Shown one piece after another: positions 1-7,677 of a DNA stretch of 64,000 bases. The stretch is taken from positions 434,001 to 498,000 of the forward strand of contig NZ_JADQTL010000010.1 in the NCBI RefSeq assembly GCF_017168145.1, in the 5' to 3' direction. Every line of letters starts with the position of its first letter. Position 1 is the first letter of the stretch. Under the pieces are notes generated by a model. It did no database searches and was not told where the DNA came from. It saw only the letters and a list, made by a program, of their open reading frames with translations. Both the position numbers and the translations under genes were made by a program. The stretch is from Anaerovorax sp. IOR16 (GTDB lineage: Bacteria; Bacillota; Clostridia; Peptostreptococcales; Anaerovoracaceae).

Positions 1-716
1 TATTCTTTTTCGCTATTATAATATGGAGCTAAGGATTGCACTGCCATTGCTGTAATATCTGGATCAGAAACATTCCCATATAACGCAAAACCCCCATCCG
101 TAAGTTGTTGTCGTATGATTTCTTCAATGATGGAATCTCTACTGTCATGCGCACCCTCCGGTACAGGATACCGTTTTGAATCCAGTGCAATCAGTCCCCA
201 AATCCAACCATTGATTCCTTGCTTTCCTAAAGATGTGGTTTTACCTCTGTTATAAGTTCCATCTGCAATTAGGTTGATATTGTTACCATTTGCATCAACT
301 CCGGCCTTCGTGGGATCACCACCGGAAGCCAAAATAGCTAAAGATATTCGCTGCCATTCCGTAGCCTTTGCAGCACTCAGCTTCACACTCGTTTTATATC
401 GATCCTGCACTTTTTCTCGTATCACGGCAAGATACCCGGCATAATCATCGGAATAGCCAAAACGTCCCATCCCTACCTGATACCAATCACCCGGGGTAGT
501 ACCTGCCAATTCCAAGTAAGCATCATTGATTAGCGGGCCTTCCAAAGTAGAACCATTGTCTAATTTTTTCCAATTAATAATTCCTTTTATTGTTTGTTCC
601 AGTTCTGCTATGCTATATATCTTATTGGCTGCCGCATGTACCGGCAGAGGCATTACTGTACCAACCATAACTGTACATAAAAGTGCAGCTACAGTTTTTT
701 TTATAAATTGCTTCAA
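1..716 (-). CDS. Secreted prenyltransferase/squalene-oxidase-like alpha/alpha-toroid protein (3' end outside window)
   Basis: Partial gene; about 238 residues are visible and the C terminus lies beyond position 1. It starts at a TTG with a GGGTGAG ribosome site just upstream, 18 bases after the SLH/DUF4430 gene, so the two are almost certainly co-transcribed. A classic Sec signal peptide (KQFIKKT, hydrophobic core, cleavage near VHAA) opens it. The rest has repeats of the toroid type: GINGWIWGLIALDS, QQLTDGGFALYG and DITAMAVQSLAPYY resemble the QxxDGGF and xxTAxALxAL motifs of prenyltransferase-like bacterial surface proteins. The family often carries a DUF4430 domain at the C terminus; whether this one does cannot be seen. 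The cobalamin-riboswitch leader of the operon suggests a role in corrinoid capture at the cell surface (inference). It is not an enzyme of isoprenoid synthesis as far as the sequence shows. Confidence 0.8.
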   Translation of the reverse strand, partial: MKQFIKKTVAALLCTVMVGTVMPLPVHAAANKIYSIAELEQTIKGIINWKKLDNGSTLEGPLINDAYLELAGTTPGDWYQVGMGRFGYSDDYAGYLAVIREKVQDRYKTSVKLSAAKATEWQRISLAILASGGDPTKAGVDANGNNINLIADGTYNRGKTTSLGKQGINGWIWGLIALDSKRYPVPEGAHDSRDSIIEEIIRQQLTDGGFALYGNVSDPDITAMAVQSLAPYYNSEKE

Positions 717-733
717 ATTCTCACCCTTTTCTT

Positions 734-3700
734 CTAAAGTGCTTTATCTACTTCGGACTGATCCGCATCTAAGGAAGTCAATGTACTTTTTACTTTAGCA
801 GATACAGAACTGTATCCTCTTTTTGCAACCTTTCGTAACAATTCTGTCTTATCTGCTACAGGATAAAAGTTACTGCCATAGGTTCCCATTGCATCGGCTC
901 CACCAATGTCTCTTCCATAGCCCCATACTGTGAACTGTACACGTACGACATCGCCATCTTGAAGATACGTATCCGAGAAACCTACATTCGGAAAGACATC
1001 ATTGACGGAATACATCCAGCCAGACATGCTTGTATAATCAAATTCCCCTAATGAATCCGGATCTTTACGTTGCTCAATTTCAGCTTCATCTTTTTCTAGC
1101 ACTGCTTTTAAACACTCTGGGGTATTGGTAAGATCCATAGGAACTATACCGTCAACTCCTTTAATATGTGCCAAATAAAATGCCTTTTCTGGTTTTCCGG
1201 TGTATTCATAATCAAATCCATATTGATCTAAAACTCTTAATAGTGCCTGCGCCGAATTTTCACCCTCAAAAATTTCCACTTCCATTGGTTCAATCAAATA
1301 CTCGGCTCCCAATGTTAAAAGTTCTACCGTAAACACTGCATGCCCTACGGATTCTCCTTCTGCCACTGCTATGTGATACAACGTATACGTCTTTTTCGTG
1401 GTTTCTCCGTCTGCAGTCGCACTGACAACAACGATATTAGTTCCTTCCGCTAATTCCAACGTAAAACTGGTTTTTACCTTATCATCCCAATTATACGGCA
1501 CTTCTTCCTCATTAAGCGTTACCTTACAGTCAATTTTTTTGTCATTAACATCTTTCGCGAATACATCAAAGGTAATCTTGGTCGGTTTAATAGTTTTTCC
1601 ATCTACTAAGGTTGTATCAATTCTCGGTGCTGTCGGTGAAATGCTTTCATCTACCTTTCCGGAGGAAGAAACCTTTGGTTTTTCACCTGCACTTTTTATC
1701 GTAGCACCGGCTGCCACTAATTTTTTCCCTGCATATACTTGAGAAACACCTTCTGCAGCTGTTACTTCCGTTCCATTGGTCTTTATTTTTACATTGCTTG
1801 CTTCTACCGAAACAGCATCTAATTTGCCGGTTCCTTCTACCAAAAATCCTTCAGCGGCAACCGCCATTTCTAATACTTCTCCGGAAACATCAAACTTGCT
1901 ATTCTTTGCAGTTGCTTTGACTTCTGTTTTTTGAATATGTGACATAGAATCCACATTTACATTTGCTTTGACCGCATTTACCTCAAGTGCATCTACCTTT
2001 GCACCCTCGAAACGAACGGAAACCGAATTATCTACGATGACTTTATTCAGCTTTCCTGCCAAAGAAACTTTGTCTTTACCACCCTTTACAATTACAGCTT
2101 CAACGACGCCATCCTCCTCTGCTACCAAACGCACAGAACCGAATACTTTCTTCATTTCTACCGTTTTTAGTGTTGATTTTCCACTAACGTGAATGGAAGC
2201 ATCTCCGCCACCTCTTACGATAATTCTTCCGATTACATTCACATTTTCCAAAATAACGTCATGCTCACCAACGCCATCTCCAATCAGAAGGTCTCCTTGT
2301 ACTGTCATATTTTTCAAATGTGTATTACCACCATTAACAAGCAATATTCCTTTTACATCTTCGGAAAATTCCCCATAATTTACGAGAGATGGAATTGCTT
2401 TATTTAAAATGGTTACAATTTCCGCTCTAGTTATTTTATCCTTTGCGTTTACTTTACCTTCGAAGCCACTAATCAATCCTTTATTAATAAAAGCATTCAT
2501 AGACCCTTTTGCCCACTCGCTTATTTGATTTTGATCTTTAAATGATACTTTACACGCATCTTGTTCCTCTATCTCCAAAGCTTTGCAAAGCATATAAACA
2601 GCTTCTTCTCTGGAAATTCTTTCTTCCGGATGGACTTCGCTTCCTGATGCATGCAGTACTCCAGCTGCGTCTGCTTCTAATATAGCGTCTTTATAATAAA
2701 CACCATCTTTTAAATCCGTAAACTTCTTTTCTGATTTTGCACTGTAACCCATCAAGTTACCTAAAATAACAGCCATGTCTCCGCGCTTAATATTTGCATT
2801 CGGCTGGAATTTTCCCTCAAATCCTTTTACAATGCCGATATTACTCCAACGTTCTATGGCTTCTTTCGCCCAATGATTTGTAGTATCCTTAAAAACTACA
2901 TCCGTTGCAACTACTTCAAAAATACTCAATTGATCAGCTTTAAACGTGATTTGATGGGAATCTGCATTATAGGAAATATCCTTTAATATTGTACGTTTAT
3001 TTAATTGTTTATCATCCGTATAAACATCAACTCGGTCTCCATCTACACCAAACTCAGTTGCATAAATAATTTCTAATGTTGCACAACCACCATTTAAATC
3101 CGTGATTTTTTTCCCATTGTCTACTGCTATATAAGTAAAGTGACTTTCATTCCATTGAGAAAAAGAAAAGCTGATAGTATAATCACTATCTTTCACTAAA
3201 TACTTTAATGCTTCCTCGTCAAAAGAAATATTTACAGTTTTTGTTTTGATCTTAAAATAAGGATCTTTTTTCTCTAATACGCTTCGTAAAAATTGCTTTG
3301 GTACATTCACAATTACATCTTGCGTACCAGAAGAAGCAACGTCAATTACTACTCCAACGCTTGTAACTTCATCTCCACACATTTCATGTAGTGGTACATC
3401 TAACGCTTTAAAGAAAGTATCTATATCTACTTCTTTTATTGTTATATCTTTTGTTCCTCTTCTTATGTTTACTGTGGGGTCTAAGGTTCCAACTACATTA
3501 CTGGTGAAACGATATTTTCCTTCTTCTCCGGTTCTTTTTCGACAATGCTCTATAGAAATGCCATCCGAATGATTATCGTAAGAACCATTCTCTACTTTAA
3601 TAATTTCATCTGTCTTGTTATTTTTTATATACTCTGTAATTACAATATCCGCATAGCCAGCACCCGTTTGTTTTTTAGTAACAGTGGTAGTAGTAATATC

Positions 3701-3835
3701 TCCCTCCGTCTTTGTTTTTGAGGTTCGAATGACACCGCTTTCCTTTGCAGCATAGGTAGTAGGTACTGCTCCTAAAACTAATATCATTGCAACAAATAAA
3801 CTCAAACATTTTTTAAATCCAAATCTTCTTTTCAC
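734..3835 (-). CDS. SLH-domain surface protein with C-terminal DUF4430 (transcobalamin-like) domain
   Basis: A 1033-residue cell-surface protein. I chose a GTG start at 3835 because GGAGAG lies 8 bases upstream and the product then begins with a clean signal peptide (KRRFGFKK, long hydrophobic stretch, cleavage near TYAA). A TTG 33 bases further upstream is possible but adds an odd charged tail. Residues about 313-483 hold three SLH repeats (DTTNHWAKEAI, GVYYKDAILEADAAGV, ISEWAKGSMNAFINKG), which bind pyruvylated wall polymer. Residues about 500-730 are repetitive beta-rich sequence, followed by a Ser/Thr/Pro linker. The last 160 residues hold a DUF4430 domain, with SGWMYSVNDVFPNVG and YLQDGDVVRVQFT as its hallmark strands; this family corresponds to the beta domain of transcobalamin and intrinsic factor. 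It lies downstream of two cobalamin riboswitches. Corrinoid binding is inferred, not shown. Confidence 0.85.
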   Translation of the reverse strand: MKRRFGFKKCLSLFVAMILVLGAVPTTYAAKESGVIRTSKTKTEGDITTTTVTKKQTGAGYADIVITEYIKNNKTDEIIKVENGSYDNHSDGISIEHCRKRTGEEGKYRFTSNVVGTLDPTVNIRRGTKDITIKEVDIDTFFKALDVPLHEMCGDEVTSVGVVIDVASSGTQDVIVNVPKQFLRSVLEKKDPYFKIKTKTVNISFDEEALKYLVKDSDYTISFSFSQWNESHFTYIAVDNGKKITDLNGGCATLEIIYATEFGVDGDRVDVYTDDKQLNKRTILKDISYNADSHQITFKADQLSIFEVVATDVVFKDTTNHWAKEAIERWSNIGIVKGFEGKFQPNANIKRGDMAVILGNLMGYSAKSEKKFTDLKDGVYYKDAILEADAAGVLHASGSEVHPEERISREEAVYMLCKALEIEEQDACKVSFKDQNQISEWAKGSMNAFINKGLISGFEGKVNAKDKITRAEIVTILNKAIPSLVNYGEFSEDVKGILLVNGGNTHLKNMTVQGDLLIGDGVGEHDVILENVNVIGRIIVRGGGDASIHVSGKSTLKTVEMKKVFGSVRLVAEEDGVVEAVIVKGGKDKVSLAGKLNKVIVDNSVSVRFEGAKVDALEVNAVKANVNVDSMSHIQKTEVKATAKNSKFDVSGEVLEMAVAAEGFLVEGTGKLDAVSVEASNVKIKTNGTEVTAAEGVSQVYAGKKLVAAGATIKSAGEKPKVSSSGKVDESISPTAPRIDTTLVDGKTIKPTKITFDVFAKDVNDKKIDCKVTLNEEEVPYNWDDKVKTSFTLELAEGTNIVVVSATADGETTKKTYTLYHIAVAEGESVGHAVFTVELLTLGAEYLIEPMEVEIFEGENSAQALLRVLDQYGFDYEYTGKPEKAFYLAHIKGVDGIVPMDLTNTPECLKAVLEKDEAEIEQRKDPDSLGEFDYTSMSGWMYSVNDVFPNVGFSDTYLQDGDVVRVQFTVWGYGRDIGGADAMGTYGSNFYPVADKTELLRKVAKRGYSSVSAKVKSTLTSLDADQSEVDKAL

Positions 3836-3983
3836 CTTTCCGTCTCTCCTTTCACATATTATGCGCAATAAAAAAAGCTTCCATCCTGTTAACTACATTT
3901 CCCCTCATAGTAAACAAAATATGAAGCCTCCGGTTTTCCGGTCAGCTATGTATTTTTAATTTAACCCCTTTTATGTATTTCCA

Positions 3984-4136
3984 TTAAAGTTTGATGCTTT
4001 TTCGCACATCTTCTACCCGGATGGGTTTCCCTTCATTAATTATGACACGTAATTCACCATATTTAATTTCACGGATTAAAGCCAGAAGCTTAACCTCCTC
4101 TTTTTGGGTTACTGTCAAATCTAAAGGTCGTTCCAT
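3984..4136 (-). CDS. DUF2292 small protein
   Basis: A 50-residue protein, the first gene after the gene-proximal cobalamin riboswitch terminator. It has a strong AGGAGGGC ribosome site 5 bases before the ATG. The sequence reads MERPLDLTVTQKEEVKLLALI and then REIKYGELRVIINEGKPIRV, which is the typical short DUF2292 fold (YezD-like) with the conserved Y-G-x-L/I-x-V-x-I-x-x-G core. Members of this family are small proteins of unknown function, often next to transport or sulfur genes. About 150 bases separate it from the SLH gene, with no terminator seen between them, so the cobalamin leader probably controls this gene too. Confidence 0.75.
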   Translation of the reverse strand: MERPLDLTVTQKEEVKLLALIREIKYGELRVIINEGKPIRVEDVRKSIKL

Positions 4137-4163
4137 TTAAAGCCCTCCTTTCTTGCCTTATAA

Positions 4164-4198
4164 CAAAATAAAAAAGCTGTGACATCTCTGCCACAGCC
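4164..4198 (-). terminator. Intrinsic terminator of the gene-proximal cobalamin riboswitch
   Basis: On the minus strand a 9-bp stem (GCTGTGGCA / TGTCACAGC, one G-U) with a 4-base loop is followed by TTTTTTATTTT. It lies between the second riboswitch aptamer and the DUF2292 gene, as expected for an expression platform that shuts off transcription when cobalamin is bound. Confidence 0.85.
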
Positions 4199-4289
4199 GT
4201 ATTTCTGTAAAAATCTGTACACTGAAAAACAAAGTAACTTTATCATCTGCTTACTCTTTTTTCCTCCAATTACCCGTGGAATGTACTTT

Positions 4290-4475
4290 AATTTTATGTA
4301 GGTCTTCTGGCTTACGTTTTCGAAAAAATGTTTCCTTTATCCTTGCTTACCTTCCCAACTTTTCCAATGGTAAATTACAATGTAATTTATATGCAAAGAT
4401 TTCACGATTACAGCGGCGGGACCGCGCAGGATTCAAACCTGCTTCCCTCTTAGCTATCTAAAATCAATAAGCTTC
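4290..4475 (-). promoter_or_regulatory. Cobalamin riboswitch, gene-proximal copy
   Basis: Minus-strand RNA with the conserved cobalamin aptamer blocks in order: GAGGGAAGCAGG, GAATCCTGCGCGGTCCCGCC, GCTGTAATCGTGA, TTGGGAAGGTAAGCAAGGA and the B12 box GCCAGAAGACCTAC. It is followed about 90 bases later by an intrinsic terminator and then by the DUF2292 gene. Part of the usual GCCACTGGGAA block is changed to CCATTGG, so the affinity or specificity might differ from the distal copy. Confidence 0.92.
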
Positions 4476-4559
4476 TAGATAGACATAAAATCTATATTAA
4501 ATTGTTATATTATTATTTTTATGTCTCATAACCTTTTTATTTTCTCGTTTTTACCAACC

Positions 4560-4676
4560 ATCCGTTATATGAAAGAAAAGGAGCAGGAGAATCTTAGATA
4601 TAGCCGCAAGTTCTATACCCTTAACACTCCTGCGGATGAAAAGGCAATGTTTAACACCTCATATAGACTAACGGTA
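4560..4676 (-). ncRNA. Unidentified structured RNA element between the two riboswitches
   Basis: Three nested stems are visible: positions 4562-4572 pair with 4659-4674 (with a bulge at 4666-4670), 4583-4589 (GCAGGAG) with 4627-4633 (CTCCTGC), and 4597-4603 with 4613-4619 (seven pairs, one G-U) around a 9-base loop. The strand is uncertain, since stems read on both; I assign it to the minus strand because the cobalamin leader transcript runs through it. No poly-U tail follows directly. It does not look like a cobalamin aptamer or a gene fragment I recognise. Confidence 0.45.
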
Positions 4677-4698
4677 TATTTTAAGCTAAAATTAAAAA

Positions 4699-4727
4699 CA
4701 AAAAAACTGTGGCACAAATGCCACAGC
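4699..4727 (-). terminator. Intrinsic terminator of the distal cobalamin riboswitch
   Basis: Minus-strand stem CTGTGGCA / TGCCACAG with loop TTTG, perfect over 8 bp, followed by TTTTTTTG. It belongs to the upstream riboswitch. Its stem sequence is closely similar to that of the second terminator, which supports duplication of a whole aptamer-terminator unit. Confidence 0.88.
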
Positions 4728-4794
4728 CCGTATTTTCTGTGTATCAATTAATCTAATTCGCTATATGACCAAAATTTCCCGTTGGTACAGCATT

Positions 4795-4965
4795 CTTTTA
4801 TGCAGGTCTTCTGGTTTACGTTTATAGAGAATTCTCTTACGCCCTTGCTTACCTTCCCAGTTTCCCAGTGGCGAACTTTATCGTTCTAAAGCAAAGACTC
4901 CACGATTACAGCGGCGGGACCACACAGGATTCTAACCTGTTTCCCTTGCACAAAAGTCTTTTATG
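4795..4965 (-). promoter_or_regulatory. Cobalamin riboswitch, promoter-proximal copy
   Basis: Minus-strand aptamer with the canonical blocks: AAGGGAAACAGG, GAATCCTGTGTGGTCCCGCC, GCTGTAATCGTGGAG, GCCACTGGGAA, CTGGGAAGGTAAGCAAGG and the B12 box ACCAGAAGACCTGC. It begins a few bases after the predicted transcription start and ends before its own terminator. Together with the second copy it forms a tandem arrangement, which usually gives a steeper or two-input OFF response. Confidence 0.93.
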
Positions 4966-4976
4966 AAGTTAAGTTA

Positions 4977-5005
4977 ATATTATCAGCAAACGAGTTAAGC
5001 GTCAA
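4977..5005 (-). promoter_or_regulatory. Sigma-A promoter of the cobalamin-regulated operon
   Basis: TTGACG (5000-5005) and TAATAT (4977-4982) with exactly 17 bases between them, on the minus strand. The -35 box overlaps the TGA stop of the upstream TIM-barrel gene. Transcription should start near 4970, directly before the first aptamer. Confidence 0.85.
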
Positions 5006-5973
5006 CCCCTTTCCAAAAATAATTTACTTTGCTTTTTTAAAACGCATTCTCTTTGTTCACGATTTGGAGCCATTAACTCATGAACTACATATTTAGGATC
5101 TAATTTCTCAATAACTTGTTTTGCTTTTAAACAACTAGTCGGTTGATGCGTGTCAATATTACCCAGAAGCTCATAAACTTGCTTAAATCTCTTGTAATAA
5201 TCCTTTTCAAGCTCTGGTATCTGCTTTAATGCTTTCTTAGTAAATTCTCCGGTTACGGATTGATGCAAATGCACCCCTTTAACATATTGGATCAAGTCTC
5301 CATGAAGCTCCAACATTTTTTCTATATAAGACCATGCTTCCTCTTCCGATTTTAATTCAAGATTACTGCACATAAGATGTCCGGTATCCAGCATAATGCC
5401 CTTGTTCTTATAGTGGATTCGCTCTAAAAGACGTGCTGTCATCTTCGGATCGGTCATCGTAAGACCCGGCCACCACAAGTTTTCCATCAGAAATGTAAAT
5501 TGATACTCTTTCTCATCTAATAATTGGTTGATTAAATCTGCCGAGGCATCGATGACCTCTTCGTCAGTATGTATATGTTGATGTGTAAACACACCTTTAA
5601 TTGTCACATCGGAAATATGGAATACAACATATTCCGCTTTCATCTTTTCAGCATGCGCTAAATCCTTTTTAAAATTTTCCAAAAGTACGCTGTGTTCTTT
5701 TCCACCATAAAAGCCTTCCCATACGTCACGACTTCCAAATTCAGAATACAGAGCATCTTCATTCTTATTCCAAAAATCAATCCAAAAGGGATAAAAAGAC
5801 ATGTGAAGTCCTTTAACCATATCCGGTAATATAATGGATCGATCATCATTTCCACAACATATAATTTCTAAGCCTTTGCACCCATATTCTTCATAAGAAT
5901 CCTTTAAATCTTTTGCATTCTTGTACTCTGCCAAAATTTCATTGTAGCTGGGTATATATAATATTTGTTCCAT
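5002..5973 (-). CDS. Sugar-phosphate isomerase/epimerase-like TIM-barrel protein
   Basis: A 323-residue protein of the xylose-isomerase-like TIM-barrel (AP endonuclease 2) family. Visible signs are the strand-end motifs KGLEIICCG, YVVFHIS, FTFLMENLWW, KGIMLDTGHLMCS and VKGVHLHQS, whose Glu, Asp, His and Asn residues usually form the metal site. I place the start at the ATG at 5973: GGAGGGAAGG precedes it, and the upstream ATG at 5991 would lie almost at the transcription start of the promoter at 6000-6028. The substrate cannot be told from sequence. It is transcribed just ahead of the cobalamin leader but from its own promoter, and no terminator separates them, so some read-through into the leader is possible. 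Confidence 0.8.
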   Translation of the reverse strand: MEQILYIPSYNEILAEYKNAKDLKDSYEEYGCKGLEIICCGNDDRSIILPDMVKGLHMSFYPFWIDFWNKNEDALYSEFGSRDVWEGFYGGKEHSVLLENFKKDLAHAEKMKAEYVVFHISDVTIKGVFTHQHIHTDEEVIDASADLINQLLDEKEYQFTFLMENLWWPGLTMTDPKMTARLLERIHYKNKGIMLDTGHLMCSNLELKSEEEAWSYIEKMLELHGDLIQYVKGVHLHQSVTGEFTKKALKQIPELEKDYYKRFKQVYELLGNIDTHQPTSCLKAKQVIEKLDPKYVVHELMAPNREQRECVLKKQSKLFLERG

Positions 5974-5999
5974 TTCCTTCCCTCCTACCATTCTTATCC

Positions 6000-6028
6000 A
6001 TTATATTTTTGTATATTTGAAATGTCAA
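6000..6028 (-). promoter_or_regulatory. Sigma-A promoter of the TIM-barrel gene
   Basis: TTGACA (6023-6028) and TATAAT (6000-6005) with a 17-base spacer on the minus strand, both perfect consensus. The start point should be near 5993, which rules out the ATG at 5991 as the usual start codon. Confidence 0.88.
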
Positions 6029-6205
6029 TCCTTGAACTTTTATTTCAATTTTCGTCGACTTTTGATTGCTTTATAACCTGGCACCCTTATTGCAAATAAG
6101 CCTAAAATGTGATAGTTTTATTATAGGGATAAATCATTCCATGCTTACAGCAAGAATGTTTGTAATACATAATAAAAGTACGTAGCATTCATAGGAGGAA
6201 TAAAA

Positions 6206-7537
6206 ATGAGAAAAAAAATAATTTGGAAGAAAAGTCTAGCATTCTGTCTGATACTCTGTTTATTGCTGAGTACACTCAGTGGATGTAGCTTTGAAAAAGA
6301 AGAGCAGCAATCGGAAGCCCTCATTGCTTTAGAGGGTGCCGTTAATTATTATAAAACACAGAATAATTTAAATAATTGGGAAGAATTGGTTGCTCTTTGT
6401 GCAGCAAATCAAGCAGATGGAATCGGCATTGGTTGGAGTTTCCTCAACCTTCCAAAAACACCAAAAGTAAATGAATATGCCTCCTCCTATATCGGAGTAA
6501 TTTTAAGTGATACCATCAAGGGAGAAGGAGATCCAATCAGCTTAGCGAAAAAATTGTCAGAAACACAAAACGAAGAAAGTGGTTCCTTTGACTCGATATA
6601 CATCAACCAACACGTATGGGCTATGATTACTTTAAACGTTGCAATCAGCAAAGACGGTTATGATTATGATAAGGCAGTCTCTTACCTTCTTTCCTACCAG
6701 GCAGAGGACGGAGGATTTGCTTACGGTCAAAATCTTGCCGAAGGTAATGTTGATTTAACCGGAATAGCCTGCATTGCATTGGCTCCATATTATGAAAAAC
6801 ATAAAAAAGATCCTACAATGAAAAAAATTATTCAATTCTTTAAAGATAAACAATTGGAAACCGGTGGTTTTGAAAATGGTGATGTAGAAAACCCTTGCAC
6901 CATTGCTGCAGCCATTTGGGGTCTTTCTGCCTTTGAGCAACCCCTACCGGCTACCGATGAAGGTTTGACTCCATTCGAAGCCTTAGTTGCTTTTCAAAAC
7001 GAAGACGGCAGCTTCCGAATGAAAAAAGATGGTGAGCACAAGTTTGATAATCTCGCTACCAGACAGTCTACGATTGCTTTGTGTGATATTGTAAATGATA
7101 TCAATACTTATCTATTACTTGCTTCCGATGCAGAAACCTATCGCATTGAGCATATTTCAGGACCCGCTATCACCTTGACCATTGATTACCCAGAAGGAAG
7201 TGGGCAACAAGACGTTCATGGACCATTTACCATTGAGGAAGGATCAACCGTTTTGGATGCAATCGTATTATATGGAAAAATTACAGAAACTCCAATAGAA
7301 CATAAATCCGGTAATCTTAAAAGTATTAATGGTTTTTCTGAAGAACCAAGTGAACCTATAGAAACACCGAATGATCCACCAAAAAATTCGGTAGGCTGGA
7401 ATTTTACAGTAAATGATCAAATACCTGAAAATAATGCAAAAAATACGGTTTTAAAAGAAGGAGACCTTTTAACTTGGACTTTTATTCCTTCTTCCCCTCT
7501 GGAAGCACAAGAAGAAGAAAATACAACAGTCCAATAG
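6206..7537 (+). CDS. Lipoprotein with alpha/alpha-toroid and DUF4430 domains (transcobalamin-like architecture)
   Basis: A 443-residue lipoprotein. The N terminus is a lipoprotein signal with lipobox LSGC. Residues about 35-300 carry toroid repeats (YLLSYQAEDGGFAYGQ, LTGIACIALAPYY, ETGGFENGD, FQNEDGSFRM), each with the DGGF/DGSF turn of prenyltransferase-like helices. Residues about 315-430 form a DUF4430 domain, with EEGSTVLDAIVLYGKI and GWNFTVNDQIPENNAKNTVLKEGD. Alpha toroid followed by the DUF4430 beta domain is the plan of eukaryotic intrinsic factor and transcobalamin. It is divergent from the riboswitch operon and has no riboswitch of its own. A GGAGG site precedes the ATG. A membrane-anchored corrinoid binder is the best guess; other ligands are possible. 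Confidence 0.85.
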   Translation: MRKKIIWKKSLAFCLILCLLLSTLSGCSFEKEEQQSEALIALEGAVNYYKTQNNLNNWEELVALCAANQADGIGIGWSFLNLPKTPKVNEYASSYIGVILSDTIKGEGDPISLAKKLSETQNEESGSFDSIYINQHVWAMITLNVAISKDGYDYDKAVSYLLSYQAEDGGFAYGQNLAEGNVDLTGIACIALAPYYEKHKKDPTMKKIIQFFKDKQLETGGFENGDVENPCTIAAAIWGLSAFEQPLPATDEGLTPFEALVAFQNEDGSFRMKKDGEHKFDNLATRQSTIALCDIVNDINTYLLLASDAETYRIEHISGPAITLTIDYPEGSGQQDVHGPFTIEEGSTVLDAIVLYGKITETPIEHKSGNLKSINGFSEEPSEPIETPNDPPKNSVGWNFTVNDQIPENNAKNTVLKEGDLLTWTFIPSSPLEAQEEENTTVQ

Positions 7538-7578
7538 CTTTCAGTAAATCACCATTTACTCTTCATGAAATTAACATG

Positions 7579-7622
7579 AATGACCTTTACAATGAAACAT
7601 ACATGGTAAAGGTCATTTTTTA
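7579..7622 (+). terminator. Intrinsic terminator after the toroid/DUF4430 lipoprotein
   Basis: A perfect 12-bp stem (AATGACCTTTAC / GTAAAGGTCATT) with a 15-base loop, followed by TTTTTAT. It separates the lipoprotein gene from the next plus-strand gene. Confidence 0.85.
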
Positions 7623-7677
7623 TATTATCATAAACAAAACCGGTAAACTGGTTTTTAAATAAAGGAGAATTCAACAA

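Noticed and set aside
1-716. Real isoprenoid or squalene enzyme
   Set aside because: Signal peptide, lack of catalytic Asp-rich motifs and the cobalamin-controlled context point to a non-enzymatic toroid.
4425-4445. T-arm-like sequence (GGTTTGAATCCTG) suggesting a tRNA
   Set aside because: No acceptor, D or anticodon stems surround it; it is the conserved block of the cobalamin riboswitch and recurs in the second copy.
4521-4751. 76-codon plus-strand open frame between the riboswitches
   Set aside because: It runs through the structured RNA and a terminator, has no ribosome site and no recognisable protein pattern.
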